NCBI GenBank assembly: GCA_003243915.1
Contig: QHCC01000001.1
Location: 13,565-73,078 of the forward strand
Origin: Pseudonocardiales bacterium
Lineage (GTDB): Bacteria; Actinomycetota; Actinomycetes; Mycobacteriales; Jatrophihabitantaceae
Direction of reading: 5' to 3'
DNA: 59,514 nucleotides
Shown: in pieces, positions 50,535 to 59,514 of the stretch
Layout: each line of letters starts with the position of its first letter
Numbering within the stretch: position 1 is the stretch's first letter
Notes under the pieces: generated by a model
Database searches by the model: none
What the model was told of the DNA's origin: nothing
What the model saw: the letters and a program-made list of their open reading frames with translations, nothing else
Made by a program: the position numbers and the translations under genes

Positions 50535-50744
50535 GGCCAATAGTTACCTCGCGGGTTCTCCAAAGCCAAGGGACCGTGATCGCGACTGCGCGGCCGGGCT
50601 CGAATGAGCGGGCGCGTCACCGGCCGAGCGCAACCGTGGCGAGCGGCACGTCGCCGTCGTGCTGCACCTGCTCTGGACAAAGGCGCTCGAATGTCAATAC
50701 ATTGCCCTGGGTTCTAACACCAGACCATCGGGGGAAGCAAAGCC

Positions 50745-52388
50745 ATGAGCAGACGGTCGAGATTGGTTCTGACGGCGGGTGCGCTGGGCGCGGCCCTGCT
50801 GGCTGCGGGTGCTGTCACCGGGGGAGCCGCTGCGGCGCCTGCCTCGGCGGCGAAGGCCCCCCGATGGGTCCTGCACGCCCAGAAGTACGGGGGCAGCATC
50901 TCCGGCGGAGTCCGGGCCACGCTTGATCCCCGTGTTGTCACCGCACAAGCCGCTGCACGGCGCTCGGCTGTTCGGGCCACTAGTATCGTCGCTGGTCCGA
51001 ACGTGCAGATGAACGACGACTCCGCCCCACCGTTGCCGCAGAACGAGACCGCGGTGGCCTACAGCACCCGGAACGCGCTGGTGGCCGTGGCCGCCGCGAA
51101 TGACTACGTCAGCGGCGGCGTCGTGGTCATGCGCACCACCGACGGCGGCGCGCACTGGGCGAGCACGCGGGTCGTTCCCGAGTTCCGCCCGACCGGGGAC
51201 TTCTGCAACGGCGGGGATCCCGCGGTGGCCTACAGTCGCCGCGACCGGGCGTTCTACATGTCCCAGTTGTGCTTCTTCCGGGAGTTGGGGCACTCCGAGG
51301 TCCAGGTGTACGTGTCCAAGGACGACGGGAAGACCTGGACTCCCGGCCGGCAGGCCGCGCGCGCGGCGTCCACCTACGACTACGCCACCAAGACCGAGGA
51401 CACCACCAACTTCAACGACAAGGAATACATCGCGGTCGACAACACGCCGACCAGCCCGCACTACGGCCGGCTGTACGTGACGTACACGAAGTTCCACGTA
51501 CAGGCGGACGGCTTCAGTGACTACTGCCCGATCCAGCTCGCTTACAGCGACAATGTGCCGGCCACCAACCCGTTCCTGGCGACGTTCGTGCACACCGCGG
51601 TCAACCCGGACGCACCGGGCGGCGATGGGAAGGGCCCGTCGGCGAACCAGTTCAGCGTGCCGAGGGTCGAGAAGAACGGCGCCCTGGACATCTCCTACAT
51701 CCAGGAGGACTGCAACACCTCCATCGACTTCCACCTGCTGTTCCAGAAGTCGACGGATGGCGGCAGCACCTTCCTGCCGACGCAGGTGACCGTCGAGAAG
51801 CCGGGTCAGTGGGCGGACAACCCGGACACCGGAGACAACCTTCCCCCCACCGCGTTCCGGGCCCCGGAGACCGAGTCTCTGGCGTATAGCCCCACCACCG
51901 GCACGCTCACCTACGTCGTTGCCAACAGCATCACCAAGCCCACTACCGGCACCGACATCTCCTACTGGCTGTCCCACGACGGCGGCCTGACGTGGTCGGA
52001 TGCGCACACGCTGAGCAGCGCCACGCACATCGCGCCCGGGCCGGCCGCACGCAACGACCAGTTCATGCCATGGGTCGACGCCACTCCGTCCGGCAAGCTG
52101 TATGCGATCTGGTTCGACCGGCGCGCCGATCCGGCAAACCACGACATCAACACCTGGCAGGCCGAGTCCACGGACGACGGACAGCACTGGACGACCCACC
52201 GCATCAGCACGAAGTCCTGGAACCCGGATCGCGGCTTCTTCACCTCGGGAGCGTTCATCGGCGACTACAACGGTCTAGCCGCCAATGACTCGGCCGTGTA
52301 CCCCGTGTGGACGGACGGCAGGAACTCCAGCATCGATCAAACCGGTATCGGCGAAACCGACATCTTCACCAACGTCGAAATCCAGTAA
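50745..52388 (+). CDS. Secreted sialidase-like (BNR-repeat) protein
   Basis: Signal peptide; BNR/Asp-box-like repeats SKDDGKTWTPG, STDGGSTFLPT, SHDGGLTWSDA, STDDGQHWTTH. Confidence 0.88.
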   Translation: MSRRSRLVLTAGALGAALLAAGAVTGGAAAAPASAAKAPRWVLHAQKYGGSISGGVRATLDPRVVTAQAAARRSAVRATSIVAGPNVQMNDDSAPPLPQNETAVAYSTRNALVAVAAANDYVSGGVVVMRTTDGGAHWASTRVVPEFRPTGDFCNGGDPAVAYSRRDRAFYMSQLCFFRELGHSEVQVYVSKDDGKTWTPGRQAARAASTYDYATKTEDTTNFNDKEYIAVDNTPTSPHYGRLYVTYTKFHVQADGFSDYCPIQLAYSDNVPATNPFLATFVHTAVNPDAPGGDGKGPSANQFSVPRVEKNGALDISYIQEDCNTSIDFHLLFQKSTDGGSTFLPTQVTVEKPGQWADNPDTGDNLPPTAFRAPETESLAYSPTTGTLTYVVANSITKPTTGTDISYWLSHDGGLTWSDAHTLSSATHIAPGPAARNDQFMPWVDATPSGKLYAIWFDRRADPANHDINTWQAESTDDGQHWTTHRISTKSWNPDRGFFTSGAFIGDYNGLAANDSAVYPVWTDGRNSSIDQTGIGETDIFTNVEIQ

Positions 52389-52489
52389 CCGGGTCGAGCT
52401 GAGTTCAACTGCTCAACCGCTCAAGAGTCGGCCGCTGGGTCGGCGTCGCGTGCGAAACACTGATCAGCTCGGTTGCGTGACAGACAAGC

Positions 52490-52731
52490 CCACCGCTGCG
52501 GACGCGGCGGCCAGCTCGTTATCCTGGCCGCCGGCCTGCTGAAGCTGCCCTCACTGGCGGGTCCGCTGGCACGCACATCCACGGCCGGGTCCTGCTCGGT
52601 GCCGTCATCGCGGGCTCGCCTCATACGTCTCGGTCACGTGGCTGACCCGCTACTTCGAGACCCGCATCCTGACCCCGTTCGCGATCTACAGCCTCGTCGC
52701 CGGGGTCATCTGCATCATCCGCTTCGCCTGA
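52490..52731 (+). pseudogene. C-terminal remnant of undecaprenyl-diphosphatase (UppP/BacA)
   Basis: LVILAAGLLKLPSLAGPLA in one frame, SYVSVTWLTRYFETRILTPFAIYSLVAGVICIIRFA* in another; no N-terminal half. Confidence 0.8.
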
Positions 52732-52832
52732 CCTTGGCCCCCGGCGACGGCCGGGCGAAGTTTCGGTGAATGTCGCGCGTGGAGGGGTACATCCGGGCTC
52801 GACAGGTCCCCGGGTGGGGGACACTCCGGATC

Positions 52833-53639
52833 ATGGGCGTCCGCGCACCGATGCGGTACGGCGCCCGGCCTGGGGTGCTCGCCATCGCCCACCGCGGCGG
52901 GGCTGGTCTCGGGGCAGAGAACACGATGGACGCCTTCGCCCGCTCCTACGCCCTCGGGCTGCGCTACCTGGAGACCGATGTGCGCCAGAGCGCGGACGGC
53001 GAGCTGGTCGTATTCCACGACGCAAGACTCGATCGCGTCACCGACGGTCGCGGGCCGCTCAGTAAGGCCACCGCTGCCGACCTGCGGCGGTTGCTGGTCG
53101 ATGGGGCGCACCCCATTCCGACGCTTGCCGACGTGCTTCAGAATTTTCCGGACGCATACTTCACCATCGATCTCAAGGACGAGTCGGCCGGCGAGACGCT
53201 GGCACGGGTGTTGATCGATACGGGTTCGGCTGACCGAGTCTGCGTCGCTGGTGCGTGGGACAAATCGTTGCGCAGACTCCGCGAGCTGGTCGGGCCCGAT
53301 CTCAACACCGCGCTCGGGTGGCGCGACCTCGCCACCCTGGTCGCCTGCACGCACGCGCGGGTCAGAGTGCCGGGTCCGCGTTTCAGCGGCGGCTTCGCCC
53401 ACGTGCCGCTGCGGATCGGGCGCCTACCCGTCTACGGCGACCGGCTCATCGCCCGCGCCCGCGAGATGGGAATCGCCACCATCGTCTGGACTGTCGACGA
53501 CCCGGACCAGATGCAGCGACTGCTCGACAGCGGTGTGGACGGCATCATCACCGACCGCCCGGACCTGCTACGAGAGGTGCTCATCGCGCGCGACCAATGG
53601 ACCCCGCCCCGACACGAACTCGAGGTCACCGCGGTCTGA
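52833..53639 (+). CDS. Glycerophosphodiester phosphodiesterase
   Basis: VLAIAHRGGAGLGAENTMDAFARSYALGLRYLETDVRQSADGELVVFHDARLDRVTDG. Confidence 0.93.
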   Translation: MGVRAPMRYGARPGVLAIAHRGGAGLGAENTMDAFARSYALGLRYLETDVRQSADGELVVFHDARLDRVTDGRGPLSKATAADLRRLLVDGAHPIPTLADVLQNFPDAYFTIDLKDESAGETLARVLIDTGSADRVCVAGAWDKSLRRLRELVGPDLNTALGWRDLATLVACTHARVRVPGPRFSGGFAHVPLRIGRLPVYGDRLIARAREMGIATIVWTVDDPDQMQRLLDSGVDGIITDRPDLLREVLIARDQWTPPRHELEVTAV

Positions 53640-53855
53640 ATACGTTCGAGCTGACCCCGCGTGTCGGATGCGGCGACACCCGCCGACCTTCCCCGGCAAA
53701 CGCTGTGAGGACTGGGACCTCGACGACCCCGCAGGCCAGAGCATCGCCGCCGTCCGGACGATCCGCGACGGGATCCAGGACCGCGTTGAAAGCTGGTCGC
53801 GGACGCGACGTGGGCGCCGAGTCGCGTTCTTGGCCGATGGGGCACGATCAGAGGC

Positions 53856-55109
53856 ATGATCCGGTTACCGGGTTACGTCGCGCGCGAGCACGTCGTAACT
53901 GTCCCCCTTGACCACCGTGCACCTGATGGCGCCACGATTGACGTCTTCGCACGCGAGCTCGTCGATCCCGGCAAGCAAGACGATGACCTGCCGTGCCTGC
54001 TGTTCCTGCAGGGGGGTCCAGGCGGGAAGTCGCCTCGGCCGCTGGACCGGTCGGCCTGGATCGACGTCGCCTTGCGCACCCACCGGGTCGTGCTGCTCGA
54101 CCAGCGCGGTACCGGGCGCAGCACGCCGATCACGGCGGCGATCGCCCGTGACCGCTCCGCAGCGCAAGTGGCGGACTACCTGAGCCTGTTCCGCGCCGAT
54201 GCGATTGTCGCCGACGCCGAGGTTCTGCGCCGCACCGTCATCGGTGACCGACGGTGGGACACCCTCGGCCAGAGCTACGGCGGGTTCGTCACCCTCACCT
54301 ACCTGTCCACGGCACCGCAGGGTCTCGATCATTGCTACGTCACCGGCGGAATCCCCGGCCTCACCGCAACCGCCGAGGACGTCTACGCCCGAACGTTCTC
54401 ACGCGCCGCGAACCGCGCCCGCGAGTACTACACGCGATACCCACAGGACCGGGCTGCGATCGCGCGGCTCGTCGACCACCTCGGCGAGCACAAGGTTCTC
54501 CTGCCGGACGGTGATCTGCTGACCCCGCACCGGCTACGCACCCTCGGCGCGGTGTTCGGCATGAGCTACGGGTTCGAAACCATCCACTGGCTTCTCGACG
54601 ACGCCTGGGTCGGCGATGAGTTACACCCCAGGTTCTTGTACGACGTGCAGACCGCGACCGGCTTCGTCGACAACGTTCTCTACCCGCTGCAGGAGTACAC
54701 CTACGCCACCGACGCGGCGACCGGGTGGGCGGCCCAGCGCGAGTACGACCGGCGTCCGGAGTTCGCGGCGGACGCACGGCCGGTCCTGCTGACCGCGGAG
54801 ATGATGTTCCCCTGGATGTTCCGCGAGATCCGCTCCTTGCGTCCGTTCGCGGCGGCGGCCGACCTGCTCGCCGCGAAGGACGACTGGCCACCGCTCTACG
54901 ATCTGGACCGCCTGGCCCGCAACGAGGTCCCGCTGTGCGCGGCCGTCTACTACGACGACCTCTATGTCGACTCAGAGCTGCAGCTGCAGACCATCGAGTG
55001 GGTCGGTAACGGGCGTGCCTGGGTCACCAACGAGCACGAGCACGACGGACTGCGCAGCGCACCAGCCGTGCTGGAGCACCTGTTCGACATGGGAGCCGGG
55101 CGCCGCTGA
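53856..55109 (+). CDS. Alpha/beta hydrolase, prolyl aminopeptidase-like
   Basis: CLLFLQGGPGGKSPRPL, VVLLDQRGTGRSTP, LGQSYGGFVTLTYLS. Confidence 0.92.
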   Translation: MIRLPGYVAREHVVTVPLDHRAPDGATIDVFARELVDPGKQDDDLPCLLFLQGGPGGKSPRPLDRSAWIDVALRTHRVVLLDQRGTGRSTPITAAIARDRSAAQVADYLSLFRADAIVADAEVLRRTVIGDRRWDTLGQSYGGFVTLTYLSTAPQGLDHCYVTGGIPGLTATAEDVYARTFSRAANRAREYYTRYPQDRAAIARLVDHLGEHKVLLPDGDLLTPHRLRTLGAVFGMSYGFETIHWLLDDAWVGDELHPRFLYDVQTATGFVDNVLYPLQEYTYATDAATGWAAQREYDRRPEFAADARPVLLTAEMMFPWMFREIRSLRPFAAAADLLAAKDDWPPLYDLDRLARNEVPLCAAVYYDDLYVDSELQLQTIEWVGNGRAWVTNEHEHDGLRSAPAVLEHLFDMGAGRR

Positions 55110-55159
55110 GCTGGGCAACCACGCGACCGGCACGGTGGGGATCCACGCTAATCACTCAT

Positions 55160-55178
55160 GATCACCGATCGGGTGATC
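55160..55178. terminator. Weak stem-loop downstream of the aminopeptidase-like gene
   Basis: GATCACC-gatcg-GGTGATC, 7-bp stem. Confidence 0.35.
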
Positions 55179-55586
55179 TTGCCACGGAAATCTGCTCCTG
55201 TTTCGACGCGCCGCACGACGCTCGAGGCGCTCACTTGGCGACCGTCAAGGCGACGGTGTACGCATCTGGCCGCGGCAAACCGACCTGGCCCCAACCATTT
55301 CCGGCACCAAGATCAGAGGAACGGCGAATCCAGCACGCCGAGTCGCGGCACAGTCGGCGTGTGCTGAGCATCGCGCTTCCCAGTTGAGTCTTCGGAGACT
55401 TCGGTCGGTAGGTGCGCCGCCGGTAAGTCTTCGCGAGGGAACGCGGGACTTCAGAACGCGATCTCGGACGTCCGGGTCGCGACGTGTAGGTACAGAATCC
55501 AGGACGGTCTAACGGCCGGACGCCGCTTACCTGGACGAAACGTAGAACTGACGCCCTGGCAATGCCGGCGGTGCAGGCTCGCAGGC

Positions 55587-57773
55587 ATGGACTGGGACGA
55601 GCTGCATCAGACGGGCAAGACCTGGCGTGTGCGGGTCCGACTGGCCGATCATCCGGGCCAGCTGGCGACTCTTGCCACCCAACTTTCAGTGCAGGGTTGC
55701 AACCTGCTCGGGGTCACCGTCCTGCCGGTAGCTGGCGATCCCAGCGATCCGGCGGGCAACGTCGTGGACGAGCTGGTGCTGCGCGCACCGGCGGCGCTGC
55801 GTCCCGACGAGCTGACCGCGCTGCTCGAAGCGCCGGGAGCTCGCTGTGTCGGCATCGCCCCGGCGTCGGTGGGCGACTTGGTGGACGCTCAGACCGCCGT
55901 GCTTCGGACGGCAGCCGGCCTGCTGTCCGGGATCGCCACTGCGGCCGATGCGCTGCGCCAGGTGCTGGACGCTGACTCGGTCGTGGTGGTCGGTTGCGAG
56001 CCGGGGGCCGACGGCGGGGAGCCCGGCTCGATTCGCCTGGGTGCGAACGGGCACCGGGCAACGATCAGGCTGCGCCCCGGCGAGCAGGTCGTGGCCGAGC
56101 GGGAGTGGGCACCGTTCACCGATGGCGAGCTGGCCAGAGTGCCGGCGCTGCTCGTCCTGCTGAGCTTTGTCGTACCCCGCGCGGTCGCGGCGGTGCGCGA
56201 CGAGCCGATAGCGGCTGAGCTGAGCACGCCGGCGCCCACGCGACCGGCCCGTCCACGCCGCCAGTTGAGTTCGCTCGACGCACAGTTCCTCAACGCCGAG
56301 ACGGCGACGACGCTGACGCACGTCGGCGGGCTGACCATCCTCGACCCGGTGGGAGCGCCGGGCGGTCAGGTCACGCTTGGCGGGCTCAGGACCCTGGTCG
56401 CCAGCAGATTGCACCTCGTCGCGCCGCTGCGCTGGCGGCTGCACCAGGTGCCGCTCGGGCTCGACCTGCCGTACTGGGTCGATGCCGGAAGCGTCGACCT
56501 CGAACATCACCTCCGCGAAGTCCACCTCGGCGGCCCGGGGACCGACACGCAACTCGGCGAGCAGATCGCCCGCCTGGCCGAGACCCCGCTCGACCGGGAC
56601 AAGCCGCTGTGGGAGTGCTACCTGGTGCACGGGCTGGCCAGGGGTCGGCAGGCGCTATACACGAAGGTGCACCACGCAGTGATCGACGGCGTCTCAGCTG
56701 CCGAGATTCTGGCAGTTGTGCTGGACCTTGATCCCGAGCCGCGCCAGCTGCCAGCGCCAGAGGTCGAGGCGGTCGCGGAGAGCTCGCCCGGCACGGCCGA
56801 GATGCTGCAGCGCGGCGCGCGCCACGCGATGACCCGGCCGCTGCAATTGCTGCGCTGCGCTCCGGTCATGCTGCCGCACCTGCTGGACGTGCCCGGCGTT
56901 TCGACGACTCCCGGCGCCGGCCTGCTCGGCACGCTGGCCGGCGGCGTGGCCCGCCTCGCGGGACGGCCCGCCTCCACTCTTCCCGAGCGCCCGTCATCCG
57001 CGCCGAGTACGCCGTTCAACGGACCGATCACGACCACACGTGACTTTGCGTTCGTCGCCCTTCCACTCGCCGACATCAAAGCGGTCAAGGACGCGCTGGG
57101 GTTCACAGTCAACGACGTGGTGATGGCCCTGTGCACCACCGCTCTGCGGCGGTGGCTGATCGACCACGACGCGCTGCCCGACAGTCCCCTGGTGGCCTCG
57201 ATCCCGGTGTCGGTACGCACCGCGGAGCAGTTCGGTACGGCAGGCAACCAGATCTCGTTCATGCTCGCTGCCCTGCCGACCGGCGAGGCTGACCCCGCCC
57301 GCCGGCTGGACCTGCTGCACTCCTCGCTGGCCAGCGCGAAGGAACGCTTCCGCGCCACGCCCGCCCGGCTGCTGCACGAGTTCAGCGCGGTGCTTCCGCA
57401 GGCGATGCACGGGCTGGCCTCGCGGACCGCGCTGCGCGCCGCGACCCTGGGCGGAGCACCGTTCAACCTGTTCGTGTCCAACGTCGCGGGACCGCAGGTA
57501 CCGCTGTACGCAGCCGGGGCCAGGGTCACCGGGAACTATCCTGTCTCAGTCGTGAGCGACATCGGTGGCGGCATCAACATCACGGTGATGTCCTACGACG
57601 GGCACCTCGACTTCGGCATCATCGTCTGCCGTGACATGGTTGCGGACGTGTGGGACATCGCTCGGCATCTGCGCGACGCCCTCACCGAACTCACGGCACT
57701 GAGCAATGCGGTGGTGCCGGACTCGGTACATGGATGTCCGCAACCTGTCGGGGCTGCTCACCGAGTTCAGTGA
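55587..57773 (+). CDS. WS/DGAT-family O-acyltransferase with N-terminal ACT-like domain
   Basis: N-terminal [35 protein letters not shown] (ACT-like); [14 protein letters not shown] active-site motif, [29 protein letters not shown]. Confidence 0.9.
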   Translation: MDWDELHQTGKTWRVRVRLADHPGQLATLATQLSVQGCNLLGVTVLPVAGDPSDPAGNVVDELVLRAPAALRPDELTALLEAPGARCVGIAPASVGDLVDAQTAVLRTAAGLLSGIATAADALRQVLDADSVVVVGCEPGADGGEPGSIRLGANGHRATIRLRPGEQVVAEREWAPFTDGELARVPALLVLLSFVVPRAVAAVRDEPIAAELSTPAPTRPARPRRQLSSLDAQFLNAETATTLTHVGGLTILDPVGAPGGQVTLGGLRTLVASRLHLVAPLRWRLHQVPLGLDLPYWVDAGSVDLEHHLREVHLGGPGTDTQLGEQIARLAETPLDRDKPLWECYLVHGLARGRQALYTKVHHAVIDGVSAAEILAVVLDLDPEPRQLPAPEVEAVAESSPGTAEMLQRGARHAMTRPLQLLRCAPVMLPHLLDVPGVSTTPGAGLLGTLAGGVARLAGRPASTLPERPSSAPSTPFNGPITTTRDFAFVALPLADIKAVKDALGFTVNDVVMALCTTALRRWLIDHDALPDSPLVASIPVSVRTAEQFGTAGNQISFMLAALPTGEADPARRLDLLHSSLASAKERFRATPARLLHEFSAVLPQAMHGLASRTALRAATLGGAPFNLFVSNVAGPQVPLYAAGARVTGNYPVSVVSDIGGGINITVMSYDGHLDFGIIVCRDMVADVWDIARHLRDALTELTALSNAVVPDSVHGCPQPVGAAHRVQ

Positions 57774-57891
57774 GCGCTGGTCACCAAAGACCGTCGCCAC
57801 GCTCAACGACTACGAGATCAAGCTCGTCAAGGTCCAGGGTGCGCCGAACGAGGACTACACCATGCTCAACTGGGTGGCGCCGTATATCTGA
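57730..57891 (+). pseudogene. Truncated cupin-like N-terminal fragment
   Basis: [37 protein letters not shown] resembles short cupin N-termini; ends in unrelated sequence and lacks the metal-binding cupin motifs. Confidence 0.55.
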
Positions 57892-57930
57892 GACTGCAGC
57901 TGCTAGATGATCAACGGATACAAGGGCGCT

Positions 57931-58458
57931 CTAGCGAGTTGCCTTCCAGGTGCCGCTGTCAGTGCCCGCCTTGTATGTCCCGCTCATGGAGTTGCCAGAG
58001 AAGCTGCCCTCGAAGGTGGTCGTCGAGCCGGTGATCGTGCCGAACGTGATCTTGTTGCCCAACAGCGTGCCCTTGATCACCCCGGTGCCGCCGGCGGCGC
58101 CATTGATCGTGATGTTGCCCGTGATCGCTTCGCCCTGCCGGGTGAACGTGACACTGAACGTGCCTGTCGCACCCGTCGTGGTGTTGGCGAACGTGCCGGT
58201 CCAGTCGCCGGCGATGTCATCACTCGACGATGGCGGGGTGCTCGGGGCGGCTGAGCTCGTGTCCGCGGGCGTGGAACTGGCGGCGGTGCTCGCCGGGACG
58301 ACGGTAGCCGGCGAGGTGGTGGATCCCTTGCCCTTGCCGGATGAACTGCATCCCGCGGTGAGCAGCAGGCACGCGCTCAACAGGGCGGCGCCGCCGACCA
58401 TGGAACGTCGCCGAAGGCTATGCGGCGTGGGGCGCGTTGGGTTTGTTCGTGCGTTCAT
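57931..58458 (-). CDS. Secreted lipoprotein
   Basis: Lipobox LLSACLLLTAGCSSSGKGKG, Ser/Thr linker, C-terminal GDWTGTFANTTTGATGTFSVTFTRQGEAITGNITI. Confidence 0.85.
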   Translation of the reverse strand: MNARTNPTRPTPHSLRRRSMVGGAALLSACLLLTAGCSSSGKGKGSTTSPATVVPASTAASSTPADTSSAAPSTPPSSSDDIAGDWTGTFANTTTGATGTFSVTFTRQGEAITGNITINGAAGGTGVIKGTLLGNKITFGTITGSTTTFEGSFSGNSMSGTYKAGTDSGTWKATR

Positions 58459-58817
58459 GGTTGCTCTCCCTAAGTTGGCTGCGAACTGAACCATCGCCCG
58501 TGCCGCCAAAGAATCACCAAAAATCAACCACCCGCGCTCGAGACGCCCGGGACCGACACGAGGGCGTCGTCGTCAATCGGGCAAGCGCGGCATTGTCAGC
58601 CCGGGGTCGCCGCCGAGCAACACGGCACGCGTGATGGCCCCCGTGCCGAATCGGTCGCGGATGTTGCCGTGTTCGAGCCCGATGATCCACATGAGGTCAC
58701 GGCGGTCAGTCCGAGCACCGCGGCCATCAGCGCAGCGCGGCCGACCGAAGGCGTGCGTGTCACGCGACACGGTGCTGGTGAGTGTGCTCGGGCGAGCAGG
58801 CTCGATCGACCCCGGGC

Positions 58818-59514
58818 TCATGCCGGGTGCTGTGCTGGAGCCCAGGCACCGATCTCCAGGTGCGCCGTGACGACGCTGCGGTTCGCGAGGACCTCGCTGT
58901 GCATCCGATCGACTAACGTGTCGGCGTCGAGCTCAGCGGGTTGGGCGATACCGTGCTCGGCCATCGCCGGGCCGAGTGTTCTGGCGATATTTCCCATCAG
59001 TTCGAGGTTGCCGCGAGCGTGCTCTGGAGCGGCGATCAGAGCCTCCAGTCGCAGCGTCGGCGCAGGCAGTCCAGCAGCTGTGAACGCAGCAGCGAGCGCC
59101 AGTCCCATGTGCGCGCTCGCGCCGGAGCGTTCCAGCGCCGCGACGCACCACCGGCAGACGCGGTCATACGTCGGCGCCGGCGGTGTCGAACAGGTACCGG
59201 ACCAGTCCAACTCGTGGAACACGATCGGCGCGTCCGGCTTGGCGTGCGCGGCAAGTGCGGAAATCATCGCTGCCGGGTCTGCTTGGAACTGCAACACGTA
59301 GCGGCCCACCACGGCGTCGAAGGGCTCGTCGAAGCTCAAATCGGTGGCACCGCCGACGATGAACGACACGTTGGGCACACCGCGCTCGGCCACCTTGGCC
59401 CGAGCGGTCTCTACCCCGACGGCAGACCGGTCGAAGCCGATCACAACACCGCTTTCACCGATCAACTCCGCCAGCAGCAGTGCCACATCCCCGGCACCGC
59501 TGCCGACATCAAGC
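58818..59514 (-). CDS. SAM-dependent class I methyltransferase; 5' end outside window
   Basis: LDVGSGAGDVALLLAELIGESGVVIGFDRSAVGVETARAKVAERGVPNVSFIVGGATDL. Confidence 0.9.
   Translation of the reverse strand, partial: LDVGSGAGDVALLLAELIGESGVVIGFDRSAVGVETARAKVAERGVPNVSFIVGGATDLSFDEPFDAVVGRYVLQFQADPAAMISALAAHAKPDAPIVFHELDWSGTCSTPPAPTYDRVCRWCVAALERSGASAHMGLALAAAFTAAGLPAPTLRLEALIAAPEHARGNLELMGNIARTLGPAMAEHGIAQPAELDADTLVDRMHSEVLANRSVVTAHLEIGAWAPAQHPA

Noticed and set aside
50694-52199. 501-aa minus-strand ORF opposite the sialidase-like gene
   Set aside because: Antisense shadow with Val/Gly/Arg bias and no motifs.
55444-55480. GGGACTT and CGGACGTCCG upstream of the WS/DGAT gene as DosR boxes
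   Set aside because: Tempting because tgs1 is DosR-controlled in mycobacteria, but only half-sites or wrong spacing; not enough support.
58573-58821. 82-aa minus-strand ORF next to the methyltransferase
   Set aside because: No recognisable motif, composition ambiguous between frames; not called.

Overview
High-GC actinobacterial chromosomal window read from sequence and the supplied ORF track; no homology search was run. Left part: 3' end of a phosphoketolase gene plus ackA, converging on a minus-strand run of two Acg-like nitroreductases and a DevS/DevR-type two-component system. Next is a five-gene branched-chain amino-acid (Liv-type) ABC operon with a GAF/PucR-type regulator, a secreted phosphoesterase with tandem PKD repeats, and a PadR-ABC-FtsX efflux locus. 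In the middle (about 23.5-28.6 kb) an intact CAT-anticodon tRNA and a 41-bp copy of its 5' half bracket about 5 kb of accessory DNA: a decayed DHFR-family gene, a P450 and a secreted protein. This looks like an integration scar. Right part: AraC, ECF sigma, PAP2, ANTAR and GAF-ANTAR proteins, phosphotriesterase, acyl-CoA ligase, Ser/Thr kinase, LigD-like ligase, PP2C, Fpg/Nei, a nonsense-interrupted polysaccharide deacetylase, CPBP protease, sialidase-like protein, GDPD, an ACT-WS/DGAT fusion and a methyltransferase cut by the window edge. Several decayed genes were found by reading across frames: two DHFR-family, one hemolysin III, one uppP, and tentative DUF385 and cupin fragments. I did not find a clearly new multi-gene system. 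The best leads are the tRNA 5'-half duplication with nearby 10-bp direct repeats, the ACT-WS/DGAT fusion, the PadR operator palindrome, and the one-codon interruption of the deacetylase.
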